Positions 46,449 through 55,159 of a stretch of DNA of 64,000 bases are shown here, piece after piece. This stretch comes from Anaeromyxobacter sp. (GTDB lineage: Bacteria; Myxococcota; Myxococcia; Myxococcales; Anaeromyxobacteraceae). The DNA is taken from assembly GCA_025360965.1 (NCBI GenBank), contig JANYBC010000255.1, forward strand, positions 1 through 64,000, given 5' to 3'. Under the pieces are notes generated by a model. That model was not told where the DNA came from, did no database searches, and worked only from the letters and a program-made list of their open reading frames with translations. The position numbers and the translations under genes are program-made. Within the stretch, counting starts at the first letter, position 1. Each line of letters opens with the position of its first letter.

Positions 46449-47752
46449 CCGATGTGGTGCATGGCGGTGATGGGCTTGAGGCGGGCGGCGCGCAGGGCCG
46501 GGGCCAGCGAGGCCACCACCGTGACCAGCGTGAGCAGCAGCACGTCGCTGACGGCGTCGGCGGCGCGGAGCTGGAAGGTGAGGTGCTCCTGGGAGAGGAA
46601 GAGCTGGACCGCCTCAGGCACCCGGATGGCCGCCGCGTTCAGGCCGGCGGCCAGGGCGCTGGCGCCGAGGGCCCCGGCGGCACAGCCGGCCAGGCCGAGC
46701 AGGGCCGTCTCCAGCATGAAGAGCCAGAGCACCTTGCGCCGCTGCATGCCGATGGCGCGCAGCGTGCCGATCTCGCGGGTGCGCTCGCGGATGGCGATGG
46801 CCAGGGTGTTGAGGATGCCGATGACGATCACCACCATGAGGATGAAGACCAGCAGGCCGGTGAAGACCTTGATGCCCCAGATGAACTGCTTGAACTGGCC
46901 GAGCTCGTCCTCCCAGGTGGTGACGTCGAGCTTCTGGCCGGTCCAGTCCTCGCTGGGGACGGTCTGGAAGAGCTTCATGTAGTAGGGCTGCGGGTCCGGC
47001 TCCATGACGCGCCAGCCCTGCCGCTGGAACTCCTCGCGCAGCCGCGCCGCCACCAGGGCGGACTGCCCGCGATCCTTGAGGAAGAGGTGGATGGCGCCGG
47101 TGGCCTCCGGGGAGAGGCCGTAGAGCCCGCGCAGCGAGTCGGCCTGGATGAAGGCCGAGAAGGCCGACATGATGCCGACGTTCTTCACGACCACCACCAC
47201 GCGCACGTCGACGGTGTTGTTGACGCCGCGCTCGGTCGGGGCCGAGAGCGTCAGGACGTCGCCCACCGAGACCTTGAGCCGCTCGGCCTGCCCCTGGAAG
47301 AGCAGCATGGTGTTGGGCCTGGCCAGCTCGTCGAGCGTCCCGCCGATGGGCTGCAGCACGCGCCGCACCGCCGGCTCGTGGGCGATGTCGACGCCGCCCA
47401 GCACCAGGTCCATCGAGGCGCTGTCGGAGACCGCCTTGGCCCAGCCCCGGCCGCGGACCGTGTAGTAGTCGAGCTCGGGCACGGCGGCGCGGGTGGCCTC
47501 CAGCACCTTGGGGTACCCCGAGACCAGCGGCGCGGCCGAGCCGCTGGTGACCTTGAAGAAGCCGCCCACGTTGACGTCGCCGGTCATCAAGGTGGTGGCC
47601 GACTCCATCATCGAGCCCTCGATGCCGGCGGTGAGCGCGCCCAGCAGGACCAGCAGGCCGGTCACCGACGCCAGCGCGGCGCCGAGGAAGAGGTTGCGCC
47701 GGGTGTGGCGGGTCAGGTTGCGGGCGGCCACCTGCAGGTCGACGAGCAGCAT
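46445..47752 (-). CDS. ABC transporter permease, MacB/LolC-like (short)
   Basis: 435 residues. An N-terminal transmembrane helix (about 18-42), a large periplasmic domain (about 45-285) and three C-terminal helices with the FtsX-type core ILNTLAIAIRERTREIGTLRAIGMQRRKVLWLF. This is the LolC/LolE/MacB topology, in which the periplasmic domain drives mechanical extrusion. ATG at 47752 is chosen; the ORF-track extension is shadow of the neighbouring gene. It lies 2 bp after the longer permease. Pairs with it as a heterodimer, by inference. Confidence 0.88.
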   Translation of the reverse strand: MLLVDLQVAARNLTRHTRRNLFLGAALASVTGLLVLLGALTAGIEGSMMESATTLMTGDVNVGGFFKVTSGSAAPLVSGYPKVLEATRAAVPELDYYTVRGRGWAKAVSDSASMDLVLGGVDIAHEPAVRRVLQPIGGTLDELARPNTMLLFQGQAERLKVSVGDVLTLSAPTERGVNNTVDVRVVVVVKNVGIMSAFSAFIQADSLRGLYGLSPEATGAIHLFLKDRGQSALVAARLREEFQRQGWRVMEPDPQPYYMKLFQTVPSEDWTGQKLDVTTWEDELGQFKQFIWGIKVFTGLLVFILMVVIVIGILNTLAIAIRERTREIGTLRAIGMQRRKVLWLFMLETALLGLAGCAAGALGASALAAGLNAAAIRVPEAVQLFLSQEHLTFQLRAADAVSDVLLLTLVTVVASLAPALRAARLKPITAMHHIG

Positions 47753-47754
47753 GG

Positions 47755-49899
47755 TCAGTCCTCCGTGGACATCGCCTCGACGGGCGTGACCCGCATGGCG
47801 ATCCAGGCCGGGTAGAGGGCGGAGGCGACGGCCACGCCGAGCACCAGGACCAGCGAGGCCACCACGCTGGTCCCGCCGATGCGCGGCAGGAGCGCCGGGC
47901 CGGAGAAGAGGAAGAAGAGCAGGTCGGAGGTGGCGGGGATGCCGCCGGTGGCGCGGATCACGGCCACCACGCCCCCGCCCAGGGCCGCCCCGGCCAGCCC
48001 GAAGACCACGCTGACGGTGATGATCTCGACCAGCAGCATGCCCACCACGAAGCGCCGCTGGGCCCCGATGGCCCGCATGGTGCCGACCTCCTTCACCCGC
48101 GCCAGCGCCGCCATCACCATGGCGTTGTTGATGATCACCAGGGCCACGCCAAAGAAGATGATGACCGCGAAGATGAGGATGCCGCGCAGCAGCAGCACGA
48201 ACTGGCCGACCATGCCGGAGGCCGCCTCCCAGTCGATGACCTTGAGCTTGAGGCCGGCGGCGTCGGCCGCCGCCTGGACCGCCGCCTGCGACTCCCGGAT
48301 GCGGCCCGGGTCGTGGAGCAGGATGGCGGCGTTGAGCGCCACGCCGTGGTCGATCTCCTCCTGGGTGTAGGCCCGGGTCTCCTCGGCCTTGGCCGCCTTG
48401 CGCTTGGCCCCCACCCCGGCCAGCAGCTGCCGCTCGTCGATGGCGGCGGCGCGGGTGGTCTCCACCTGCCTGCCTGGCCCCTCCCCGCCGAAGAGGGCCG
48501 CCTCGGCCTCCTCGCGGGAGACCTGGGTGGCGCCCATCTGGGTGCGGATCTTCGCCAGCTCCTCGGCCTTGTCGCTGGTGACGTAGCCGTAGAGGTCGCG
48601 GAAGGACTGGAGGTCGACGACGCTGGTGGTGCCGGCGATGCCCGACTTCTCGATCCCCCTGTACTGGATGAAGCCGTAGACCTTGACGTTGACGGCGTTG
48701 AAGGCGCCGGTCTTGCCGGGCGCTTTGATGGTGATGACGTCGCCGACGCTGATCTTGTAGAGGCGCAGCATGGGCGCCAGCTGCTCGTAGAAGACCTGGT
48801 AGTGCCGATCGAAGTTGGCGTCGTCGAGGTCGAAGAGGCGGGCCAGCAGGGCCGGCAGCTCCTCGCCGGCTGGGGCCTCGAGCGCCGGCCGCAGCCGCCG
48901 CTCCGCCTCGGCCGCCTGCAGCGGGTCGAGCTGGGCGAGGATCTCGCGGGCCCGGCTCCGGGTGTCCTTGACCCAGCGCTGCAGCTCCTCCTCCTTGGCG
49001 ATGCGGGCGTGAAAGCGGTCGCGCTTGTCCTTGATCTGGTCGAGGCGGCGGGCGTTCTTCAGCTTGAGCCACTCCTCGGCGTACTGCTTGCCGAGCAGGA
49101 TGCCGCGCTGGCCGGGCGGGATGGCCGTCCCCTCCGCCACCTCGGCGAGCTCGAAGGCCTTCATGAAGGCGGCCACGTCGGTCCCGACGTAGCGGATGAA
49201 GGTGAAGCCGGAGTCCATCGCCAGCGGCGTGACCTTGTTCTCGAGGAACTCGAGGCCTGCCAGCGGGTCGCGGTCGAACTCGATCCAGAAGGCAGGCACG
49301 GCGGCGTGGTCGAGGTCGGCCCGCTGGGCCTTCCGCAGGCTGGCGTCCCGGCCGTTGGGATCGACCAGCACGCGGGCCTGGGTCAGCTCCTCGGCCAGCA
49401 GGGCGATGAGCCGCTGCACGTGGGCCTTGCGCGCCTCCAGCCCGCGCCGGACCTCGGCGTCGCCGGGGCTGGCCTGCAGCTGGCGGACGTCCTCGCGCAG
49501 CTTGGCCAGGGTCACGTCGAAGACGTTGCCGGTGGCCACCAGCGCCTGGTCGATCCCCATGGGGACGATCATCTTCACGTTGGGGACCTTGCCGAGCACC
49601 TCCTTGACCCGGGCGAAGTCGGGGATGGGTTCGAGCAGCGACTCCCCGCGGATGCCGCCGTAGAGCTCCAGCTGCCCCTCGGAGGCGGAGGAGTAGACCT
49701 GCAGCTGCCCGCCCAGGCTCCCCTGGATCGAGGTGCGCATGCCCTGGTCGATGCTCTCCATCATCGAGGAGCCAACCACCACGATGAGCGCCCCGACCAG
49801 CACGATCAGGCCGATGATGACGGTCCGCACCCGGCTGGCCACCAGGTTGCGGAAGGCGATGCGAAGGAGGACGCGGGTGGCGTCGAGGCGTGCGCGCAT
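47755..49899 (-). CDS. ABC transporter permease, MacB/LolE-like, with unusually large periplasmic domain
   Basis: 714 residues. Same topology as its partner: one helix near 18-42, then about 450 periplasmic residues, then three helices with INNAMVMAALARVKEVGTMRAIGAQRRFVVGM. The periplasmic part is about twice the usual size and contains a long charged, coiled-coil-like helical section (about 205-330, with KNARRLDQIKDKRDRFHARI and RRLRPALEAPAGEELPALLARLF). Starts at ATG 49899, 11 bp after the ATPase gene stop. The expanded domain is a candidate docking site for the LolA-like protein or cargo. Confidence 0.87.
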   Translation of the reverse strand: MRARLDATRVLLRIAFRNLVASRVRTVIIGLIVLVGALIVVVGSSMMESIDQGMRTSIQGSLGGQLQVYSSASEGQLELYGGIRGESLLEPIPDFARVKEVLGKVPNVKMIVPMGIDQALVATGNVFDVTLAKLREDVRQLQASPGDAEVRRGLEARKAHVQRLIALLAEELTQARVLVDPNGRDASLRKAQRADLDHAAVPAFWIEFDRDPLAGLEFLENKVTPLAMDSGFTFIRYVGTDVAAFMKAFELAEVAEGTAIPPGQRGILLGKQYAEEWLKLKNARRLDQIKDKRDRFHARIAKEEELQRWVKDTRSRAREILAQLDPLQAAEAERRLRPALEAPAGEELPALLARLFDLDDANFDRHYQVFYEQLAPMLRLYKISVGDVITIKAPGKTGAFNAVNVKVYGFIQYRGIEKSGIAGTTSVVDLQSFRDLYGYVTSDKAEELAKIRTQMGATQVSREEAEAALFGGEGPGRQVETTRAAAIDERQLLAGVGAKRKAAKAEETRAYTQEEIDHGVALNAAILLHDPGRIRESQAAVQAAADAAGLKLKVIDWEAASGMVGQFVLLLRGILIFAVIIFFGVALVIINNAMVMAALARVKEVGTMRAIGAQRRFVVGMLLVEIITVSVVFGLAGAALGGGVVAVIRATGGIPATSDLLFFLFSGPALLPRIGGTSVVASLVLVLGVAVASALYPAWIAMRVTPVEAMSTED

Positions 49900-49910
49900 G
49901 GAGGGCCTCC

Positions 49911-50609
49911 TCAGGCCGTGGCGCCGACCAGCTCGCGCACGGCCACCAGGCCGTCGGCGATGCGGATGATGGCGCTGGCGTGGGCCATCACCTTTGGATC
50001 GTGGGTGGAGAAGATGAAGGTGGTCCCGTCCTTCCGGTTCATGTCGCGCATCAGGTCGATGATGTTCTGGCCGGTCTGCGAGTCGAGGTTGGCGGTCGGC
50101 TCGTCGGCCAGCACCAGCGCCGGCCGCGTCACCAGGGCCCGCGCCACCGCCACCCGCTGCCGCTGCCCGCCGGAGAGCTCGCTGGGGCGGTGGCGCCCGT
50201 ACTCGCCGATGCCGGTGGCCTCGAGCAGGCCGTTGACCCGCGCCGCCCGCTCGGCCTTGGTGAGCCCACCCTGCAGCAGCAGGGGGAACTCGATGTTCTG
50301 GAAGACCGAGAGCACCTGCACCAGGTTGAAGCTCTGGAAGATGAAGCCGATCTGGTGGAGCCGCAGGTCGGTGAGGGCCCGCTCGGTCAGCTTCGAGGTG
50401 TCCAGGCCGCCCACCTCGACCAGCCCGGTGGTGGGGGTGTCGACGCAGCCGATCAGGTTGAGCAGAGTGGTCTTGCCCGACCCGGAGGGTCCGGCCACCG
50501 AGAGGAACTCCCCCTTGTCGACGGTGAGCGAGACGCCGCGCAGGGCGTGCACCTGGGTCTTGCCCAGCAGGTAGACCTTGGTGACGTCGCGAACCTGGAT
50601 GATCGACAT
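49911..50609 (-). CDS. ABC transporter ATPase, LolD/MacB type
   Basis: 232 residues that power the two permeases. Walker A GPSGSGKTTLLNLIG, Q-loop FIFQSFNLVQVLSV, signature ELSGGQRQRVAVARAL, Walker B ALVLADEPTANLD and the H-loop FSTHDPKVM. This set matches the LolD/MacB/FtsE subfamily. First gene of the five-gene minus-strand operon and divergent from marR, with a 98-bp gap containing CTTAG-N3-CTAAG. Confidence 0.93.
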   Translation of the reverse strand: MSIIQVRDVTKVYLLGKTQVHALRGVSLTVDKGEFLSVAGPSGSGKTTLLNLIGCVDTPTTGLVEVGGLDTSKLTERALTDLRLHQIGFIFQSFNLVQVLSVFQNIEFPLLLQGGLTKAERAARVNGLLEATGIGEYGRHRPSELSGGQRQRVAVARALVTRPALVLADEPTANLDSQTGQNIIDLMRDMNRKDGTTFIFSTHDPKVMAHASAIIRIADGLVAVRELVGATA

Positions 50610-50660
50610 GTGACGGCTCCCGGCCGGGCTCTCGGTCGCCGGCGCACCCCGGCGCCGGAC

Positions 50661-50690
50661 TTGACTTAGCCACTAAGATGATGAGTTACT
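50661..50690. promoter_or_regulatory. Operator/promoter candidate between the export operon and marR
   Basis: CTTAG-CCA-CTAAG (50665-50677) is a perfect inverted repeat, followed by a similar half-site TTACTAAAG. TTGACT at 50661 overlaps it. In a gap shared by a marR gene and the operon it probably controls, this is the natural MarR binding site. Binding is inferred. Confidence 0.55.
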
Positions 50691-50707
50691 AAAGGGAACG
50701 ACCGGCC

Positions 50708-51250
50708 ATGTCAAGGACCCCTCACCGACCCCTCAAGACACTCGAAGCCCTGGCCCCGAAGGGACCGCCCCATGCCCCGGCCCGGGTCCTGCACGAGCTG
50801 GGGGAGGCGGCCGGCCTGCTGGAGCAGGTGATGGCCGGCCGGCTTGGCCTGGCCCGCTCCGACTTGGTGGTGGCCTCGATCCTGGCGGTTCACGGCCCCC
50901 GCACCGCCGGCCAGCTGGCCGAGGCCACCGGGCTCACCAGCGGCGCCGTGACCGGCAGCCTCGACCGGCTGGAGTGGGTCGGCTTCGCGCGGCGCAGCGC
51001 CGACCCCGGCGATCGCCGGCGTGTCGTCGTCACCCTTCGTGAAGATCGGCTCGGCCCGGTGGTCGCGCTCAACGCGCCGCTGGTCGGCGCGCTCATGGCG
51101 CTTGACGATGAGTACAGTCCGGCCCACCGGGCGCAGCTGGCCGACTACGTGCGGCGGGCCGCCGGCCTCTTCCGCGCCGAGGCGCTGCGGCTGCGAGCCG
51201 AGGGACGGCCGGCCCCCCTGAAGAAGAGGGCGCGCCGGGCCGCCAAGTAG
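50708..51250 (+). CDS. MarR-family transcriptional regulator
   Basis: 180 residues with a MarR winged helix: LVVASILAVHGPRTAGQLAEATGLTSGAVTGSLDRLEWVGFARRSADPGDRRRVVV, where DPGDRRR is the wing hallmark. The N-terminus is extended and basic, and the last 20 residues are Lys/Arg-rich. Divergent from the ABC export operon, so it most likely represses that operon and itself via the CTTAG-N3-CTAAG site. The ligand is unknown. Confidence 0.88.
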   Translation: MSRTPHRPLKTLEALAPKGPPHAPARVLHELGEAAGLLEQVMAGRLGLARSDLVVASILAVHGPRTAGQLAEATGLTSGAVTGSLDRLEWVGFARRSADPGDRRRVVVTLREDRLGPVVALNAPLVGALMALDDEYSPAHRAQLADYVRRAAGLFRAEALRLRAEGRPAPLKKRARRAAK

Positions 51251-51270
51251 CCGGCGCCTCCCCCGGCGAC

Positions 51271-51453
51271 TCAGGCGTCGGGCGGCACCACCCCGACCGC
51301 GAAGCCGCCAGGCTCCTCCTCCACCGCGACCAGCCGGATGAGCTCGCCGCACTCCGGGCAGGGCTCCTCCAGCTCCTGGCGCTCGCCGCCCCGGGGATCG
51401 ATGAAGCAGACGACCCAGGCGCCGCAGCGCGGGCACTCGACCTCGTGGTCCAC
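51271..51453 (-). CDS. CPXCG-motif cysteine-rich small protein
   Basis: 60 residues. CPRCGAWVVCFIDPRGG and CPECGELIRL give the paired CPxCG zinc-ribbon of the Cys_rich_CPXG family, whose function is not known. GTG at 51453 (VDHEVECPRCG) is chosen; the long ORF-track frame above it is antisense to the Smr gene. TAGAGT lies 7 nt before the GTG on the minus strand, with no ribosome site. It is convergent with marR and divergent from smr. Confidence 0.75.
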   Translation of the reverse strand: MDHEVECPRCGAWVVCFIDPRGGERQELEEPCPECGELIRLVAVEEEPGGFAVGVVPPDA

Positions 51454-51460
51454 GCGCCAT

Positions 51461-51466
51461 ACTCTA
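51461..51466 (-). promoter_or_regulatory. Candidate -10 box for a leaderless CPXCG-protein transcript
   Basis: TAGAGT (minus strand) is 7 nt before the GTG at 51453. The 21-bp space between the two divergent start codons is too small for separate full promoters, so they must share DNA with TACTCT on the plus strand. Confidence 0.4.
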
Positions 51467-51474
51467 GCTCCACC

Positions 51475-52089
51475 GTGAAGAAGAAGCCCTTCCACGCACC
51501 GCTCGAGAAGCTGGCCGCCAGGCGGCGGGCCCTGGCTGAGCCGCGGGAGCCGAGCGAGGAGGAGCTCTGGGCGCTGGCGACGGCCGGCGCGTCGCCGCTG
51601 CCGGCGGGCGCCGACCGGGTGGCGCCTGCCGCGCCAGGGTCGGCCGCCCGGAGGTCCTCCGCCGCCGACCTCGACGCCTTCGACGACGAGCAGGCCATGC
51701 TGGTCGGCGAGCCCTGCGAGGGTGCGCCGGGCGAGGCGCTGTTGGAGGGGGCGGTGAAGGGGCTCGACCGGGAGGTGGTTCGCCGGCTGCGACGCGGCGG
51801 CTACCGGATCGAGGGGCGGCTCGACCTCCACGGGCTGGCGCGTGACGCGGCGCAGGGCGCGGTGGAGCGGTTCCTCCGCGAGTCCCGGCTGGGTGGCAAG
51901 CGCTGCCTCCTGCTGGTCCACGGACGTGGCCGCCACTCCGCCGACCAGCAGCCGGTGCTGAAGGAGGCTCTCCACGGCTGGCTCACCACCGGTCGGTTTG
52001 GCCGGCAGGTGCTCGCCTTCGCCACGGCGCTGCCGGCCGATGGCGGGGCCGGGGCCCTCTACGTCCTGCTTCGTCGGGCCGGGCGCTGA
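51475..52089 (+). CDS. Smr-domain protein
   Basis: 204 residues. The C-terminal Smr domain (about 118-200) has the hallmark RLDLHGL and LLVHGRGRHS, plus the final LLRRAG. Smr domains, as in MutS2 and E. coli SmrA/SmrB, are nicking or ribosome-rescue endonucleases. The N-terminal 100 residues are charged and low-complexity, as in SmrA/B. GTG at 51475 (VKKKPFHAPLEKLAARR) is taken because standalone Smr proteins usually start with this basic stretch; the track start at 51445 lies in the promoter gap. Confidence 0.85.
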   Translation: MKKKPFHAPLEKLAARRRALAEPREPSEEELWALATAGASPLPAGADRVAPAAPGSAARRSSAADLDAFDDEQAMLVGEPCEGAPGEALLEGAVKGLDREVVRRLRRGGYRIEGRLDLHGLARDAAQGAVERFLRESRLGGKRCLLLVHGRGRHSADQQPVLKEALHGWLTTGRFGRQVLAFATALPADGGAGALYVLLRRAGR

Positions 52090-52212
52090 CCCACAAGGGG
52101 GGAGCGACCGGGAGTCGGTCACGTTTGGCCGCCGCGGAGGTCAGATCGTGGAGGGGGAGTGCCCTGCCCGGCGCCTCGCCGGTTCGACCAGGAACATCAC
52201 CGAACGTCCACG

Positions 52213-53136
52213 ATGGCACCCGCCACCATTCCTTCACCGCCCCCCGCGCCGATCCGATCCGGCGACTCGGTCAGCGACCTGCTGGCGCTGCTGGTTCGTG
52301 CGCCCGAGGTCGATCTCACCGGCGGGCTCGGTCCGCGACTCGGCCCCGGCGCCAGGCTGGGCCGCTTCGTCCTCGCCCACGAGCTGGGGCGTGGCCGGAG
52401 CGGGGTGGTCTACGAGGCGATCGACGCCGAGCGGGAGCGGCCGGTCGCGCTCAAGGTGCTCGCCCCGGGCCCGGCCGGCCTGCCCCGCGGCAGCGGCTGG
52501 GCGCAGCGCGAGGCGGCCGACCTGAAGCGGCTCGACCACCCGAACATCGTGGCGCTCCGCGGCGTCGGGTTCGGCCAGTCCGCGACCTACCTGGTCTTCG
52601 ATCTGCTGCGCGGCCGGACCTTGCGGCAGCGGCTCGAGGACGGCCCGCTCGACCTAGCCGGCGCGCTCCGCATCGCCGCCGACGTGGCCAGGGGGCTGGC
52701 CCACGCCCACGCCCTCAGCGTGATCCACCGCGGCCTGACCGCCACCAAGGTCTTCATCTGCGACGATGGCCTGGTCAAGGTGCTCGCCTTCTCGCCGTCG
52801 CGCCGCCTCCCCTCCAACAGCCCTGCGGGCGAGGTGGACTCCAAGCTCTCGCCGGAGCAGCAGGCCGGCTGGCCCGGCGACGAGCGGAGCGACGTCTACG
52901 CCCTGGCGGCGCTGCTGCAGCAGATGCTGGCTGTGGCGGCAACCGCCGGCCACGCCACCCAGCCGGGCGGCACCTTCCTCCCCCGCCGCCTGCATCGCCT
53001 CCTCTCCGCCGGCCTGGCCAGCGACCCGGCCGACCGGCACCAGTCGGCGGCCGAGTGGCTCGACGAACTCGAGGCGGTGCGCCGCGGTCTCGACGGCCGC
53101 TGGCCGTGGCGCGGCCTCTTCGCTTCCGCGAGCTGA
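52213..53136 (+). CDS. Serine/threonine pseudokinase (catalytic residues lost)
   Basis: 307 residues with a protein kinase fold from about residue 50. The glycine loop (ELGRGRSGVVYEAID) and ATP lysine (VALKVLAP) remain. The catalytic loop, normally HRDLKPxN, reads HRGLTATKV, so the proton-accepting Asp and the Asn are gone; DFG is replaced by AFS. It should not phosphorylate, but may still bind nucleotide and act as a scaffold. ATG at 52213 gives a Pro-rich N-terminus. It is followed 241 bp later, on the same strand, by an ECF sigma factor gene, suggesting a role in controlling it. No transmembrane helix. Confidence 0.83.
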   Translation: MAPATIPSPPPAPIRSGDSVSDLLALLVRAPEVDLTGGLGPRLGPGARLGRFVLAHELGRGRSGVVYEAIDAERERPVALKVLAPGPAGLPRGSGWAQREAADLKRLDHPNIVALRGVGFGQSATYLVFDLLRGRTLRQRLEDGPLDLAGALRIAADVARGLAHAHALSVIHRGLTATKVFICDDGLVKVLAFSPSRRLPSNSPAGEVDSKLSPEQQAGWPGDERSDVYALAALLQQMLAVAATAGHATQPGGTFLPRRLHRLLSAGLASDPADRHQSAAEWLDELEAVRRGLDGRWPWRGLFASAS

Positions 53137-53178
53137 CCGCGGTGACGGAGGTCAGGAACCTCCCGATTTCGTACCCGT

Positions 53179-53205
53179 TTGTGACCTTCGACTTTTGTGT
53201 CACAA
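53179..53205. promoter_or_regulatory. Palindromes upstream of the sigma-factor gene
   Basis: TTGTGAC (53179-53185) and GTCACAA (53199-53205) form an inverted repeat, and the right part is also a compact palindrome TTGTG-T-CACAA (53195-53205). The half-site TGTGA is like those of CRP/FNR-family regulators but the spacing is not the classical six. A GC hairpin, AGAGCC-GGGG-GGCTCT (53233-53248), follows. The site lies in the 241-bp gap before the ECF sigma gene. Confidence 0.45.
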
Positions 53206-53377
53206 CCGCCCCGGCCTCTTATCTTCACATCTAGAGCCGGGGGGCTCTGGCTCACCGTGCAGCTGGCGGGGGGCCGCCGAGAGCGCGAGGGTCCGGGTTC
53301 TCCTCCAGAGGCCCGGGCCCCCGCGGCTCGCATTTTTCTTCTCCCCCCTCGCCCGCTGTCCCTCCGACGACTACCAT

Positions 53378-53953
53378 ATGGGTATGCCGGTCGAGGGGAA
53401 GGTCCAGAAACTGCTGGCCAGTGGCGATCTCCGCAGCGCGGCGACCGCGGCCATCCAGGGCTTCGGACCCAAGGTGCTCGGCTACCTGCGCTCCATCCTG
53501 CGCGACGACAACGACGCGGCCGACGCCTTCTCCCACTTCGCCGAGGATCTCTGGCGGGGCATCGGCGGCTACCGGGGCGAGGCGTCGTTCAAGACCTGGG
53601 CCTACAAGCTGGCCTGGTGCGCGGCCATGCACGTCCGCTCCGACACCTACCGCAGGCTGGGGCGCCGGCTCGAGAGCGGCGAGGCCTCCAAGCTGGCGCA
53701 GGACGTCCGCACCAGGTCGGTGGTGCGCGACGAGGTGCAGCGGCGCGGCCTCGACAAGCTGCGCGCCACGCTTTCGCCCGAGGAGCAGACGCTGCTCTTC
53801 CTGCGGCTCGACCAGCAGCTCGAGTGGAACGACGTGGCCGAGGTGCTCTCCGGGAACGGCGAGCCGATCGAGGCGTCCACGGTCCGCAAGCGCTACGAGC
53901 GGCTCAAGTCCGACCTGGCCAAGCTGGTCAAGGAGCAGGGGCTGGCCGACTAG
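53378..53953 (+). CDS. ECF-type sigma factor
   Basis: 191 residues. Region 2 (about 20-90) contains DDNDAADAFSHFAEDLWRGIGGYRGEASFKTWAYKLAWCAAMHV, and region 4 (about 125-185) LSPEEQTLLFLRLDQQLEWNDVAEVLSG...STVRKRYERLKSDL. No anti-sigma gene is adjacent. A kinase-like partner gene upstream suggests a kinase-type control as known for STK-associated ECF sigmas, but the partner lacks catalytic residues. Two in-frame ATGs are possible: 53378, or 53384, which lies 6 nt after TACCAT and fits the leaderless layout seen elsewhere. Confidence 0.82.
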   Translation: MGMPVEGKVQKLLASGDLRSAATAAIQGFGPKVLGYLRSILRDDNDAADAFSHFAEDLWRGIGGYRGEASFKTWAYKLAWCAAMHVRSDTYRRLGRRLESGEASKLAQDVRTRSVVRDEVQRRGLDKLRATLSPEEQTLLFLRLDQQLEWNDVAEVLSGNGEPIEASTVRKRYERLKSDLAKLVKEQGLAD

Positions 53954-53960
53954 CGCTGCA

Positions 53961-54443
53961 CTAGCCCTCGATGGCCGCGTCGACGGGCGTGGCGGAGAGC
54001 AGCGCCGCCAGGGCCCTCGGCTCCACGCCGACGAGGAAGCCGCGCGAGCCGCCGTTGACGTAGATGAGCGGCAGGTCGAGCACGGTCCGCTCGATGAAGA
54101 TGGGCAGCGCCTTGCGGGTGCCGAGCGGGCTGGTCCCCCCGACCTGGTAGCCGGAGTGGCGCTGCGCCACCTCCGGCCTGCAGGGGCTGATGCTCTTGCG
54201 CCCGAGCTGGCGGGCCAGCCCCTTCACCGAGACCTCGCGGTCGCCGTGCTGCAGCACGATGAGCGGCGCGCCGGCCTCGTCCTCCATCACCAGCGTCTTG
54301 ACGACGGCGTGCTCGTCGACCCCCAGCTCGCGGGCGCTCACCGCGGTGCCGCCGCGCTCCTGGTAGCGGTAGAGGTGCTCGGTGTAGGCGAGCTTCCGCT
54401 CGCGGAGCAGGCGCGTCGCCGGGGTCGAGGGGGCCTTGCTCAC
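53961..54443 (-). CDS. ybaK: Cys-tRNA(Pro)/aminoacyl-tRNA deacylase, YbaK/EbsC family
   Basis: 160 residues. Removes mischarged cysteine from tRNA-Pro after ProRS errors. Family motifs are VVKTLVME (catalytic Lys), SPCRPEVAQRHSGYQVGGTSPLGTRK and LIYVNGGSRGFLVGVEP. GTG start. It lies 26 bp after pyrF in the same orientation, and proS itself is only 2.0 kb upstream in the same operon-like run, an apt pairing of the misacylating enzyme with its proofreader. Confidence 0.93.
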   Translation of the reverse strand: MSKAPSTPATRLLRERKLAYTEHLYRYQERGGTAVSARELGVDEHAVVKTLVMEDEAGAPLIVLQHGDREVSVKGLARQLGRKSISPCRPEVAQRHSGYQVGGTSPLGTRKALPIFIERTVLDLPLIYVNGGSRGFLVGVEPRALAALLSATPVDAAIEG

Positions 54444-54469
54444 GGCGTGGGGGCTCCGGTCCCGGTTCG

Positions 54470-55159
54470 TCAGCCCAGCTCGGAGGCGATGGCCCGCGCT
54501 GCGGCCACCGGATCCGGCGCATCTCGCAGCGGCCGCCCCACCACGATCACGTCGGCGCCGGCCCGGACGGCGTCGCCCGGGGTGGCGAAACGGGCCTGGT
54601 CGCCGGTGGCGCTCCCGGCCGGACGGACGCCCGGGACCACCAGCAGCGGCCCCGCCCCGACCGCGGCGCGGACCGCCGCCACCTCATGGGGAGAGCAGAC
54701 CAGCCCGCCGGCCCCGGCCTCGACCGCCAGCCTCGCCAGCCTGACCACCGCCGCCTCCGGCGGACCGCCGAGACCGATGCGCTCGAGGGCCTCGGCGTCG
54801 AGGCTGGTGAGGACGGTGACGGCCAGGATGCGGACCCTGCCCCCGGCCCCGCGCACCGCGGCCCGGATCATCTCCGGCCCGCCGCTGGCGTGGATGGTGA
54901 GGAGCGCGGCCCCGGTGGCGGCCGCGCTCCGGGCGGCCCCCTCGACGGTGGCCGGGATGTCGTGGAGCTTGAGGTCGAGAAAGACCGGCAGACCAAGCGC
55001 CGCGGCGGCGCGCACCACCGGCGGCCCCTCGGCGGTGAAGAGCTCCAGCCCCACCTTGAGCATCCCGACGTGCGGGGCGATGGCGCGGGCGAAGGGGGCC
55101 GCCTCCGACCAGGAGGCGAAGTCGAGGGCGCTGCAGATCCGCTCCCGGGGCGCGGTCAT
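54470..55159 (-). CDS. pyrF: Orotidine 5'-phosphate decarboxylase
   Basis: Last step of UMP synthesis. 229 residues, TIM barrel: [26 protein letters not shown], and the catalytic [10 protein letters not shown] (Asp-Lys-Asp tetrad). [35 protein letters not shown] is the phosphate-binding end. ATG at 55159 overlaps the DUF4388 stop by 4 bp, so it is translationally coupled to it. Confidence 0.96.
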   Translation of the reverse strand: MTAPRERICSALDFASWSEAAPFARAIAPHVGMLKVGLELFTAEGPPVVRAAAALGLPVFLDLKLHDIPATVEGAARSAAATGAALLTIHASGGPEMIRAAVRGAGGRVRILAVTVLTSLDAEALERIGLGGPPEAAVVRLARLAVEAGAGGLVCSPHEVAAVRAAVGAGPLLVVPGVRPAGSATGDQARFATPGDAVRAGADVIVVGRPLRDAPDPVAAARAIASELG

